From Deltaproteobacteria bacterium (GTDB lineage Bacteria > Desulfobacterota > Syntrophia > Syntrophales > UBA2210): a DNA stretch of 14,213 bases. The stretch spans positions 1 to 14,213 of the forward strand of contig JAFDAR010000063.1 of assembly GCA_019313735.1 (NCBI GenBank), given 5' to 3'. Positions 1 to 7,172 of this stretch are shown here, in pieces (the first letter of the stretch is position 1; every line of letters begins with the position of its first letter). Under the pieces are notes generated by a model, which ran no database searches, was not told the origin of the DNA, and saw only the letters and a list, made by a program, of their open reading frames with translations. The position numbers and the translations under genes are program-made.

Positions 1-1359
1 ATACATTTTGTCGGGATAGGCGGTATCGGTATGAGCGGAATTGCCGAGGTTCTCCTGAATCTCGGTTATACGATCAGCGGATCCGATCTGGAAAGCTCCG
101 ATATCACGTCAAGGCTGGAGTCACTCGGGGTTGTGATCTTTCACGGTCACAGGTCATCAAATCTCATGGATGTCGATGTGGTGGTGAAATCAACAGCGGT
201 CGGCGAGGATAATCCCGAGGTAATGGAGGCTCACAGCAGAAATATTCCGGTTATCCCAAGGGCTGAGATGCTGGCCGAACTGTTGAAGATGAAATATTCC
301 ATAGCCGTGTCAGGCAGTCATGGGAAGACAACAACAACTTCCATTATTTCAACGGTGCTTGCGCATGGAGGTCTTGACCCCACGATGGTAATAGGGGGCA
401 GGCTGAACAGCATAGGGAGCAACGCAAGACTGGGAGAAGGGGAGATTGTTGTTGCCGAGGCCGATGAGAGCGACGGTTCTTTCCTCCATTTGAATCCATA
501 TATCGCAGTGATTACGAATATAGATCGCGAACATCTGGATTATTATCCGGGAATAGGGGAGATCAAGGATGCCTTTCTGCAATTTGCCAACTCGGTTCCC
601 TTTTACGGGTCGGTCATATTATGCGGTGATTGTGACAATGTAAGAGATATATTGCCCAGGGTGAAGAGAAAGACTGTCACCTACGGCATTTATGATGGAG
701 TTGACTTCAGGGCAGCCGATATATCCTTCAGCGGGCTGACGTCACAGTTTACTCTCTACCACAGGGAAACCCTTCTCGGAAAAGTAGAGATGCAGATTCC
801 GGGTCTGTTCAATGTTTATAACTCCATGGCCGCTGTGGTGGTGGCTTTGGAACTCGGTGTGAAATTTTCCACGATACAGGAGGGGTTGAGTTCTTATAAG
901 GGTGTGCACCGTCGACTGGAGATCAAAGGACAGACCGGTGGTATCACCGTGGTTGATGATTATGGTCATCATCCGACGGAGATAAAGGCGGTACTGGCAG
1001 CCGCGAAAAATGCATGGGAAGGCAGGCGACTTGTCGTCGTGTTTCAGCCTCACCGCTATACGCGCACCAGGGCACTGTTTGATGAGTTTCTGGATTCTTT
1101 TGATGATGCCGGGGTGTTGATCCTGACGGACATATATGCCGCGAGTGAGAAGGAGATAAATGGCGTTCATTCCCTGAACCTTTGCAAAAGCATAAAGGAC
1201 AATGGCCATGGTGATGTCATGTACCTGTCAGGTTTTAAGGAGATTGTCGATTACCTGTGTGCCATAGTGAAACCGGGTGATGTGGTCATGACGCTGGGGG
1301 CGGGAGATGTGTGGAAGATAGGAGAGAATCTGTTAGGAAGGATCAGGAAGCAGTTGTAG
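1..1359 (+). CDS. murC: UDP-N-acetylmuramate--L-alanine ligase MurC (5' partial)
   Basis: Cytoplasmic ATP-dependent ligase that adds L-alanine to UDP-MurNAc, the first step in building the peptidoglycan stem peptide. The frame is open from base 1 and reads IHFVGIGGIGMSG, the glycine-rich UDP-binding motif at the extreme N-terminus of MurC, so only a few codons are missing; the ATG at 31 is internal and not the start. Further motifs are the P-loop GSHGKTTTT (near 313-340), EADESDGSF, NIDREHLDYY, DDYGHHPTEI and FQPHRYTRT, covering the N-terminal, central ATPase and C-terminal Mur ligase domains in order. The length after the window edge is normal for the family and no internal damage is visible. 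The TAG stop lies inside a REP-like palindrome. It is the first gene of the dcw segment and is followed by murB after 113 nt. Confidence 0.97.
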   Translation: MHFVGIGGIGMSGIAEVLLNLGYTISGSDLESSDITSRLESLGVVIFHGHRSSNLMDVDVVVKSTAVGEDNPEVMEAHSRNIPVIPRAEMLAELLKMKYSIAVSGSHGKTTTTSIISTVLAHGGLDPTMVIGGRLNSIGSNARLGEGEIVVAEADESDGSFLHLNPYIAVITNIDREHLDYYPGIGEIKDAFLQFANSVPFYGSVILCGDCDNVRDILPRVKRKTVTYGIYDGVDFRAADISFSGLTSQFTLYHRETLLGKVEMQIPGLFNVYNSMAAVVVALELGVKFSTIQEGLSSYKGVHRRLEIKGQTGGITVVDDYGHHPTEIKAVLAAAKNAWEGRRLVVVFQPHRYTRTRALFDEFLDSFDDAGVLILTDIYAASEKEINGVHSLNLCKSIKDNGHGDVMYLSGFKEIVDYLCAIVKPGDVVMTLGAGDVWKIGENLLGRIRKQL

Positions 1360-1385
1360 GTTGGGTTGAGATACGAAACCCAACA
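1356..1385 (+). repeat. REP-like palindrome at the murC stop codon
   Basis: The tetranucleotide GTAG (1356-1359) is followed by a perfect 8-bp stem, GTTGGGTT (1360-1367) and AACCCAAC (1377-1384), with a 9-base loop. A GTAG foot next to a palindrome is typical of REP sequences mobilised by RAYT (Y1-type) transposases. The motif resembles the widely dispersed GTAGGTTGGGTT...AACCCAACA family as I remember it. It supplies the TAG stop of murC. No run of T follows, so it is not a standard intrinsic terminator. Confidence 0.6.
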
Positions 1386-1394
1386 AAAGGTTTT

Positions 1395-1448
1395 GAGCTA
1401 AGAGCTAAGAGCTAAGAGCTAAGAGCTAAGAGCTAAGAGCTAAGAGCT
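1395..1448 (+). repeat. Heptanucleotide tandem repeat (GAGCTAA, about 7.7 copies)
   Basis: Seven perfect head-to-tail copies of GAGCTAA run from 1395 to 1443, followed by a partial GAGCT at 1444-1448. The array fills most of the murC-murB gap and ends 24 nt before the murB start. Each unit contains the AGCT palindrome. Perfect identity between units suggests recent slippage expansion, and copy number is likely to vary between strains or be uncertain in assembly. Because 7 is not a multiple of 3, the array creates stops in every frame. Confidence 0.95.
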
Positions 1449-1472
1449 TGTCCGGATCAGGGATTAGGACGG

Positions 1473-2432
1473 ATGATTATAGACAGACAATTCAGGGACA
1501 AGATAGGTGGTATGGTCACCGGAAAGGTGCTTTTTGATGAACCCATGTCTATGCACACCTCCATGGGTGTCGGAGGAAAGTCTGATGTGCTGATCTTTCC
1601 TGATACTGTCAGAGAACTGAAAAGGCTGGTCTCCTTTTTCCTTAGAGAGGAGGTTCCTTTCCTCCCTGTCGGAAACTGTACAAATCTTATCGTGAGAGAC
1701 GGTGGTTACAGGGGGGTGCTGATTTCCCTGGAGGCACTTCGAAGGCTGGAGATAAGGGGCCAGAATCTCCCCCGGAAATTCACTCTGAAAGAAAAATATG
1801 CCGGCAGTGTCTGCGTTTATGCCCAGGCCGGGGTTTCACTCTCCGGCATTGTTGAGTTTTCGATCAGGGAATCTCTATCAGGGATGGAATTTTGTGCCGG
1901 GATACCGGGCAGTGTCGGAGGCGGTCTGAAAATGAATGCCGGCGCGTGGGAAGAGGAGTTAAAGGATGTAGTGAAATCGGTCTCCATTCTCGATACCGGC
2001 GCGAAGACAAGGGAGATAAAGAGAAAAGACCTGCCGTTTGAGTACAGAAATCTCGATCTTCCCGAAGGGACGATTATTACCGGTGCCGACTTTCACCTTA
2101 TAAGAGGAAGCAGAAATGAAATTCAGGGAAAGGTTTCGGACATTATCGCGGCGCGCAGAGAGAAGCACCCTCTTGCGTACCGAAGCGCGGGGTCCGTGTT
2201 CAAAAACCCTCCCGGTTGTCCGGCAGGAAAAATGATTGAAGAGGCTGGACTTAAGGGCCTAAGGGTGGGGGATGCGGAAATATCCGGGAAGCATGGAAAT
2301 TTCATTGTGAACATGGGCAATGCAAAAGCAGGGGATGTTATTACCATAATTAACACTGTTCAAAAGAAGATCTTAAGTGAAAGAGGAATTCTTCTTGAAA
2401 CAGAGTTAAAGATCATAGGGAATGAACTATGA
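1473..2432 (+). CDS. murB: UDP-N-acetylenolpyruvoylglucosamine reductase MurB
   Basis: FAD-dependent, NADPH-using cytoplasmic reductase that converts UDP-GlcNAc-enolpyruvate to UDP-MurNAc, the substrate of MurC. FAD-binding signatures are PVGNCTNLIVRDGGYRG (residues about 65-81) and AGIPGSVGGGLKMNAGAW (about 142-159). The C-terminal substrate domain carries YRSAGSVFKNP, with the expected catalytic serine at about 241, and the terminal LETELKIIG, which holds the family's catalytic glutamate. At 319 aa it has the size of the shorter (type II) MurB class. The chosen ATG follows a weak Shine-Dalgarno-like GGATTAGGA. The stop overlaps the ftsQ start (ATGA), pointing to translational coupling. The gene looks intact. 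Confidence 0.96.
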   Translation: MIIDRQFRDKIGGMVTGKVLFDEPMSMHTSMGVGGKSDVLIFPDTVRELKRLVSFFLREEVPFLPVGNCTNLIVRDGGYRGVLISLEALRRLEIRGQNLPRKFTLKEKYAGSVCVYAQAGVSLSGIVEFSIRESLSGMEFCAGIPGSVGGGLKMNAGAWEEELKDVVKSVSILDTGAKTREIKRKDLPFEYRNLDLPEGTIITGADFHLIRGSRNEIQGKVSDIIAARREKHPLAYRSAGSVFKNPPGCPAGKMIEEAGLKGLRVGDAEISGKHGNFIVNMGNAKAGDVITIINTVQKKILSERGILLETELKIIGNEL

Positions 2433-3271
2433 AAAAGTCCCTCAAAACAATCCCTTCGACAAGAAAAAACAGGCTGAAACGGCGATCAAAAGTGATTCCG
2501 GGCGAAATTTTCAGGATATTTGCCATTATCGGTGTTGCCGGTCTGTTGGCGATTTCCATGATATATGTATGTAATTTTGCCATGTGTGCGGATTATTTTC
2601 GGTTGAAAAATACTATTGTCAGGGGTTGCAATAAGGTCAGCAAAGAGAGGGTTGTTGAACTTGCAGAGATATCATCCTCTATGAATATCCTGACTGCAAA
2701 TCTCGGAAAGATGGCGCGAGAGGTAGAGAATGATCCGTGGATCAAAGCTGCCTCTATCGGGAGAGAATTTCCCGACAGACTGGTTGTTGAGGTTGTCGAG
2801 AGAGATGCCGCCGCCCTCCTTAAAAGGGGTAACGACCTGTATATCGTGGATCGGGATGGAGTGGTATTCAAGAAGTTCGAGGCCGGCGACAGCGCAGATG
2901 TTCCGGTGCTTACCGGGTTTTACGGGAACGGAGACCTGCGTGGTGGCCTGTTGGAGAAGGCCTTTGAATTTCTGGACTGTCTTTCTAAAAGAGACAATTT
3001 TTCGAGAGCGTTGAGCGTGTCGGAGATTTACGTAGATGACGTATATGACTTTTCTGTCTTTACTGACAACCATCTATTCTTGAATCTCGGGTTCGGAGAT
3101 TATGAAAAGAAATTAAAGAGACTAAAGAGGATTATGGCGGACCTGGAGCGAAGGGGTTTGAAAGGGACGGTTTTGAGTATTGATCTTGTAGATTGCAACA
3201 GGATTGTAGTTCAGCGTGGAGATGTTATCAGTCCGAAAAGTCTGACAGAAGATCGCAAGATGGAGATATGA
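2429..3271 (+). CDS. ftsQ: Cell division protein FtsQ/DivIB
   Basis: Bitopic inner-membrane divisome protein that links early and late division proteins through FtsB and FtsL. The 280-aa product has a basic cytoplasmic N-terminus (RKNRLKRRSK), one membrane segment at about residues 29-50, then a POTRA domain starting around FRLKNTIVRGCNKVSKERV and running to DRLVVEVVERDAAALL. The FtsQ/DivIB domain (YIVDRDGVVFKKF, VPVLTGF) follows. The ATG overlaps the murB stop by 4 nt and has AGGGA upstream inside murB. The gene that usually precedes ftsQ in proteobacterial dcw clusters, ddl, is not here. FtsQ is poorly conserved in sequence, so the call rests on topology, the POTRA-like segment and position between murB and ftsA. 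Confidence 0.92.
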   Translation: MKKSLKTIPSTRKNRLKRRSKVIPGEIFRIFAIIGVAGLLAISMIYVCNFAMCADYFRLKNTIVRGCNKVSKERVVELAEISSSMNILTANLGKMAREVENDPWIKAASIGREFPDRLVVEVVERDAAALLKRGNDLYIVDRDGVVFKKFEAGDSADVPVLTGFYGNGDLRGGLLEKAFEFLDCLSKRDNFSRALSVSEIYVDDVYDFSVFTDNHLFLNLGFGDYEKKLKRLKRIMADLERRGLKGTVLSIDLVDCNRIVVQRGDVISPKSLTEDRKMEI

Positions 3272-3290
3272 TGTCAGAAAGGATGAGCAG

Positions 3291-4517
3291 ATGGCAAAAA
3301 GGGAAGATATTATAGTAGGACTGGATATAGGAACGACCAAAACATGTGTTGTCGTCGGTGAGATCACGAATGTCGGAATAGATATAATTGGAATTGGCAC
3401 TCATCCGTCAAAAGGACTTCGGAAGGGTATTGTAGTGAATATCGACAGCACGGTGGATTCAATAAAGAGGGCTGTGGAAGAGGCGGAATTGATGTCGGGA
3501 TGCGAGATAAGGTCCGTTTTCACGGGTATTGCCGGGAGTCATATCAGGGGGTTGAACAGTTATGGTATTGTGGCGGTCAAGGGCGGTGAAGTTGATGAAT
3601 ATGATGTAAAGAGAGCATTAGAGGCGGCCAAAGCGGTTGCCATCCCTCTGGACAGGAGGATAATTCACATACTGCCTCAGTATTACATAGTTGACGATCA
3701 GGATGGGGTAAAAGAACCCATAGGAATGTCGGGGGTCAGACTTGAAGTCAAGGTCCATGTTGTTACCGGAGCAATTACGTCCATACAGAACATAATAAAG
3801 TCAGTTAATCGCGTGGGCCTGGATGTGAATGAGATTATTCTGGAACCCATGGCCTCCAGCGAAACAATTCTCAGTCAGGATGAAAAAGAGCTGGGCGCTG
3901 CCCTGATCGATATTGGTGGTGGTACTACTGACATAGTGGTGTTTGCCGGGGGAAGCATTCAGCATACCGCTGTCCTGCCTCTGGGGGGCAATTATGTTAC
4001 CAGTGATATATCTGTGGGACTGCGGACTCCGGTGATGGAAGCTGAAAAGATAAAGATAAGATATGGTTGCGCGTATACTCCATTGATACCCCAGAATGAA
4101 ATCATAGAGGTTCCAAGTGTGGGTGGAAGAAGTCCGAGAAATATTTCGAGGCAGGTGCTGGGGGAGATCATTGAGCCGAGGATGGAAGAGATTCTCAGTC
4201 TTGCGCAGAGGGAAATTGTCAAGTCGGGTTATGACGATCTGCTGGCTGCAGGTGTTGTGCTTACGGGGGGAACAGCAACCCTTGAAGGGATGACGGAACT
4301 GGCAGAGCAAATATTCAATATGCCGGTACGAAAAGGATGTCCCATGGGTGTGGGAGGTATTACAGATATAATTAACAGTCCGATGTATGCGACGGGAGTG
4401 GGGCTGGTTGTTCATGGGAGTAAAGACCACTCTGATTATGCCGTAAAGAAAAGTGAAAAGAATATACTGGGAAACCTGACAAAAAGAATAAAAAGATGGT
4501 TCAACGATTTTTTCTGA
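3291..4517 (+). CDS. ftsA: Cell division protein FtsA
   Basis: Actin-like ATPase that tethers FtsZ filaments to the inner membrane and recruits later divisome proteins. Actin-family phosphate-1 motif VGLDIGTTKTCVVVGE lies at about residues 9-24, the phosphate-2 motif LIDIGGGTTDIVVF at about 204-217, and the adenosine motif VVLTGGTATLEGM near 320. The conserved FtsA-specific GLRTPVMEAEKIKI and NSPMYATGVGL are present. The C-terminus, NLTKRIKRWFNDFF, is the amphipathic membrane-targeting helix. At 408 aa it is a normal length and appears intact. AAAGGA (3278-3283) sits 7 nt before the ATG. It starts 19 nt after ftsQ and ends 17 nt before the ftsZ start. Confidence 0.97.
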   Translation: MAKREDIIVGLDIGTTKTCVVVGEITNVGIDIIGIGTHPSKGLRKGIVVNIDSTVDSIKRAVEEAELMSGCEIRSVFTGIAGSHIRGLNSYGIVAVKGGEVDEYDVKRALEAAKAVAIPLDRRIIHILPQYYIVDDQDGVKEPIGMSGVRLEVKVHVVTGAITSIQNIIKSVNRVGLDVNEIILEPMASSETILSQDEKELGAALIDIGGGTTDIVVFAGGSIQHTAVLPLGGNYVTSDISVGLRTPVMEAEKIKIRYGCAYTPLIPQNEIIEVPSVGGRSPRNISRQVLGEIIEPRMEEILSLAQREIVKSGYDDLLAAGVVLTGGTATLEGMTELAEQIFNMPVRKGCPMGVGGITDIINSPMYATGVGLVVHGSKDHSDYAVKKSEKNILGNLTKRIKRWFNDFF

Positions 4518-4534
4518 GAAAGGAGGATATTGAC

Positions 4535-5664
4535 ATGTTTGAATTAGTAAAAGGTAGTGTTAAAAGCAATACAGCAAAGATCAAGGTTATAGGTATCGGA
4601 GGTGGAGGAGGAAATGCCGTCAATATGATGATTGCTTATAATCTGAGTGGCGTGGATTTTATCGTGGCAAACACGGATTCCCAGGCCATGGAGGCATCAA
4701 AAGCTCCGATAAAAGTACAATTGGGCGTGGAGATTACAAAAGGTCTTGGCGCTGGGTCGGATCCTGAAGTGGGTAAAAAGGCGGCTATTGAATCCCAGGA
4801 CAAGATGAGGGAAATTCTGGATGGAGCTGATATGGTTTTCGTGACAGCGGGTCTTGGCGGAGGCACCGGGACAGGCGGCGCACCGATTGTGGCGGAAATC
4901 GCAAAAGAGATAGGCGCGCTTACTGTCGCGGTAGTCACAAAACCGTTTCAGTTTGAGGGAAGGAAACGGGAGAGACAGGCGGAGGAAGGCCTCACAGAAT
5001 TGAAAAAGATGGTTGATACGCTTATTGTGGTTCCTAATCAAAGGCTTCTCACCATCAGTGGAAGAAATATGTCTTTGCCGGATGCCTTCAAAAAGGCTGA
5101 CGATATTCTCTACAATGGAGTTAAAGGTATTTCCGACCTTATTATGGTCCCCGGTCTGATCAACTTGGATTTCGCCGACGTAAAAAACATTATGTCCGAG
5201 ATGGGACTAGCCCTTATGGGTACCGGTGTGGCTGGCGGTGATAACAGGGCTGTTGAGGCCGCGCAGAAGGCGATTTCCTCTCCGCTCTTGGAAGATAACT
5301 CTATTCAAGGGGCCCGGGGTGTGCTTCTCAACATAACAGGCGGGCCCGAGATGACACTTTTTGAGGTAAATGAGGCGTCATCCCTGATACAGGCCGAAGC
5401 CCACGAAGACGCAAATATTATATTCGGAACGGTTGTATTGCAACGGGATTCGATTCAAAAGAGCGAAATTATGAAAAAGCGTCTGAGGTTTCCGGAGTGC
5501 CGGGTTATGCCAGGAGAAGGGAAAACTTTGCGAAACCAACTTTTATAAGGAACAGAGACGAGAAGGCAGGTGAAAAGCCTGTTGTTGTCAGGATGGGAAT
5601 GATAAATGATGATGACAATCCGGATTTTGAGACGCCCGCCTTTCTCAGAAGACAGGCGGATTAG
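4535..5664 (+). pseudogene. ftsZ: Cell division GTPase FtsZ, frameshifted by an internal deletion
   Basis: Tubulin-like GTPase that forms the Z-ring. The ATG at 4535 is preceded by a strong AAAGGAGG (4519-4526); the in-frame upstream ATG at 4496 lies inside ftsA and is rejected. Present in order are KIKVIGIGGGGGNAVNMM, the tubulin signature GGGTGTGGAP, the T7 loop NLDFADV and MGTGVAGGDNRA. After NIIFGTV (ending 5434) the frame changes: the original frame gives a non-FtsZ tail to a stop at 5548. From 5437 another frame reads IATGFDSKERNYEK and ends in the conserved C-terminal peptide DNPDFETPAFLRRQAD, with TAG at 5662-5664. Normal FtsZ has about 13 residues (pattern IDxxMGDEVRVTV) between GTV and IATGF; here there are only 2 nt, so about 37 nt are missing. 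The lost strand belongs to the C-terminal domain. It is either a real lesion or an assembly error. Confidence 0.93.
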
Positions 5665-5720
5665 GAGGCTGTATAAAAGTTCGTAGATGCTGAATGTCAC
5701 GAGAAGTCAATGGTGAAGGG

Positions 5721-5745
5721 CTGCCGGGATTTGGAGATCCGGCAG
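5721..5745 (+). other. GC-rich hairpin downstream of ftsZ
   Basis: CTGCCG-G-GAT (5721-5730) pairs with ATC-CGGCAG (5737-5745), giving a 9-bp stem with one bulged G and a 6-base loop. It lies 57 nt after the ftsZ stop, between ftsZ and the converging minus-strand genes. No T-tract follows on either strand, so it is at most a processing or stability hairpin and not a clear intrinsic terminator. Confidence 0.4.
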
Positions 5746-5780
5746 AAAACCATGGGGTTAGCGGAGGGATGCTGTCATAT

Positions 5781-5930
5781 GACCGAGATCTTTGCATAAC
5801 GTCCCCTTTTGACCAATTTCTGCGTCAGGCTCAAATTTTAATCCTCGAAATATCCAGTATATTCCTGTGGTTAAAATTCTCGCCTTCCTTGAACTTGAAC
5901 AAAATTGAACATTCTGCAAAGGTCTCGACC
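5781..5930. mobile_element. MITE-like element of about 150 bp with imperfect terminal inverted repeats
   Basis: The left end (5781-5811) and the reverse complement of the right end (5900-5930) match at 23 of 31 positions. The core CGAGATCTTTGCA (5784-5796) faces TGCAAAGGTCTCG (5915-5927), with 12 of 13 positions matching. The interior is AT-rich with no credible coding potential. The size, terminal inverted repeats and position in a convergent intergenic gap fit a non-autonomous miniature element. No target-site duplication is evident and no transposase is present in the window. An 87-codon plus-strand frame across it (5694-5957) has no family resemblance and is taken as chance. Confidence 0.6.
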
Positions 5931-5942
5931 GGGATTGCCTCC

Positions 5943-6183
5943 TCACTGGTGTCGTAACTTAAAAAGACGAACAAAATACCGCCATGCCTTCTTCAGCAGA
6001 AGGCGAGAATACCAGTCCCAGCATTCCCCAGCTCAGGGCGTATAGCGCTATTCCCAGGTAGAAGAAGAATTCGTTGTGTTTGTTTATGGCTATGGTATTA
6101 CATACCAGCATGGCCCCCCAGCCAAGCGGCTGATTCGTTGTCAGCAGTACTATTCCTATCCAGAATCTGAGACTGAATTTCAT
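5943..6183 (-). pseudogene. Small two-helix membrane protein, probably frameshifted near its C-terminus
   Basis: As read, the frame gives 74 aa (6183-5959) with two hydrophobic segments: about residues 7-32 (FWIGIVLLTTNQPLGWGAML) and 40-57 (FFYLGIALYALSWGMLGL). After Leu57 (near 6012) the tail turns into low-quality FSPSAEEGMAVFCSSF. In the +1 frame the same DNA instead reads YSRLLLKKAWRYFVRLFK and stops at 5943-5945. A basic cytoplasmic tail of that kind is what I would expect after the second helix, so a short stretch was probably lost at about 6012. GGAAGG precedes the ATG by only 3 nt. It resembles small conserved membrane proteins of Desulfobacterota, possibly the 'transporter suffix' type, but I cannot assign a function. 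The 3' end lies 12 nt from the MITE-like element and the 5' end 20 nt from a 125-bp repeat. Confidence 0.55.
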
Positions 6184-6203
6184 GGCCCTTCCGCCTTTTC
6201 CAC

Positions 6204-6328
6204 TGTCCTTTTGCTTGTTTTCTGCGTTGTGTCAAAGCTTGCATAACTCGTTATACCCGCTTCAACACGCCTTGAAAACAAACAAAATTACGGCGCAATC
6301 TGTATAACTTATTTATTCTTGATTCCTA
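6204..6328 (-). repeat. 125-bp palindromic intergenic repeat, copy 1
   Basis: Identical to 8098-8222 at 122 of 125 positions, with the same length and orientation; all three differences are transitions. The segment 6211-6285 is one long imperfect palindrome. Outer arms TTGCTTGTTTTC (6211-6222) and GAAAACAAACAA (6274-6285) enclose a central perfect ATAAC-TC-GTTAT (6243-6254). The rest (6286-6328) is AT-rich. Read on the minus strand the repeat begins exactly at the TAG stop of the MBL gene's restored frame. It also contains TTTTCA-17 nt-TATAAC on that strand, a possible outward promoter toward the small membrane-protein gene. No T-run follows the hairpin, so it is not a classical terminator. 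Confidence 0.93.
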
Positions 6329-7172
6329 TACGTTGAAAGATTCTCCCTCTTTCGGTGCGATGCATATGGTGGAAGACCCTTTTTTCTCTAATATGGCATG
6401 TGCTGTTTTCAGCTTGTCATCTATGTCATCGTCTGTCTGGGTCGGCCAGTTTCACCACCTGATTTACCGACGAATGCCCCCATCCGATTTTCTCTTCATA
6501 TTCCTCGTCCGTGTATGTGCAGTCGGTTATCAATACATCTGTACCTGAGACAAAGTCTGTCAGCTTGTTTACATAGCTCTTGCTGGAGAACCTGCTGGAT
6601 TCCGGGTAAATTTCATTGTCCGTTACATAACATATGGACCTGTCTTTGTAATTCAGGCGGTAACCGAGGCATTGACCCGGGTGATTCAGAAACATTGTTT
6701 GTACCTCTATTGCGTCTATGTCGAATCTTTCTTCTCCCAGATTGTGGAAGGAGACCGCTGCGTCGAATTCCTTTATATTTATGGGAAAATATACACCGTC
6801 CATTTGCCCCGATATCAAGTTTCGCATGGACATGTCTCCATTAGGCGGGCCACAGATCTCAAACTCGTTTCCCTTTGTATACAGAGGCGCGAAGAATGGG
6901 ATGCCGTTTATATGATCCCAGTGAGGATGCGATATGAATATCGTGGCTTTTATGAGAGTATGCCTTTCAGACATGAGATAATTGGACAGTTCCTTTATCC
7001 CTGTTCCGGCATCGAAGATGAAAAAATTATCCTTTGGGAATTCAATGCTTACGCAGGATGTGTTTCCCCCATACCTCACTGTCTTCCGCCCCGGTACTGG
7101 CAGAGTTCCGCGTACACCCCAGAAGGTCAGCTTGATGTTCTCTTCCATGATTTGTGTGTGTTTTTTGTTCAT
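6326..7172 (-). pseudogene. Metallo-beta-lactamase-fold hydrolase, frameshifted by an internal deletion
   Basis: Member of the MBL-fold group of phosphodiesterase-like cytoplasmic hydrolases; the substrate is unknown. The frame reads LTFWGVRGTLPVPG, RYGGNTSC, FDAGTGI, the metal-binding SHPHWDHINGIPFF, LNHPGQCLGYRL, YVTDNE and GWGHSSVNQVVKLA, then hits a stop at 6426. Shifting frame at about 6441-6445 (shared bases CCGAC) gives PTQTDDDIDDKL, a plausible family C-terminus, running to TAG at 6326-6328. Relatives usually have about 14 residues between KLA and that tail, including LFHHDP with a likely metal ligand; here they are absent, so about 44 nt are missing. The start chosen (7172) has AGGT upstream; 7196 and 7148 are alternatives. 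The stop coincides with the end of a 125-bp repeat. Confidence 0.85.

Noticed and set aside
1395..1448. CRISPR-like array
   Set aside because: Units are 7 bp and contiguous with no spacers; it is a simple tandem repeat.
5435..5548. Programmed frameshift or a genuine alternative C-terminus for ftsZ
   Set aside because: There is no slippery site, and a conserved beta-strand segment is absent, so frameshifting alone would not rebuild FtsZ.
5694..5957. 87-codon plus-strand frame downstream of ftsZ
   Set aside because: It runs through the MITE-like element, lacks a convincing ribosome-binding site and shows no family character.
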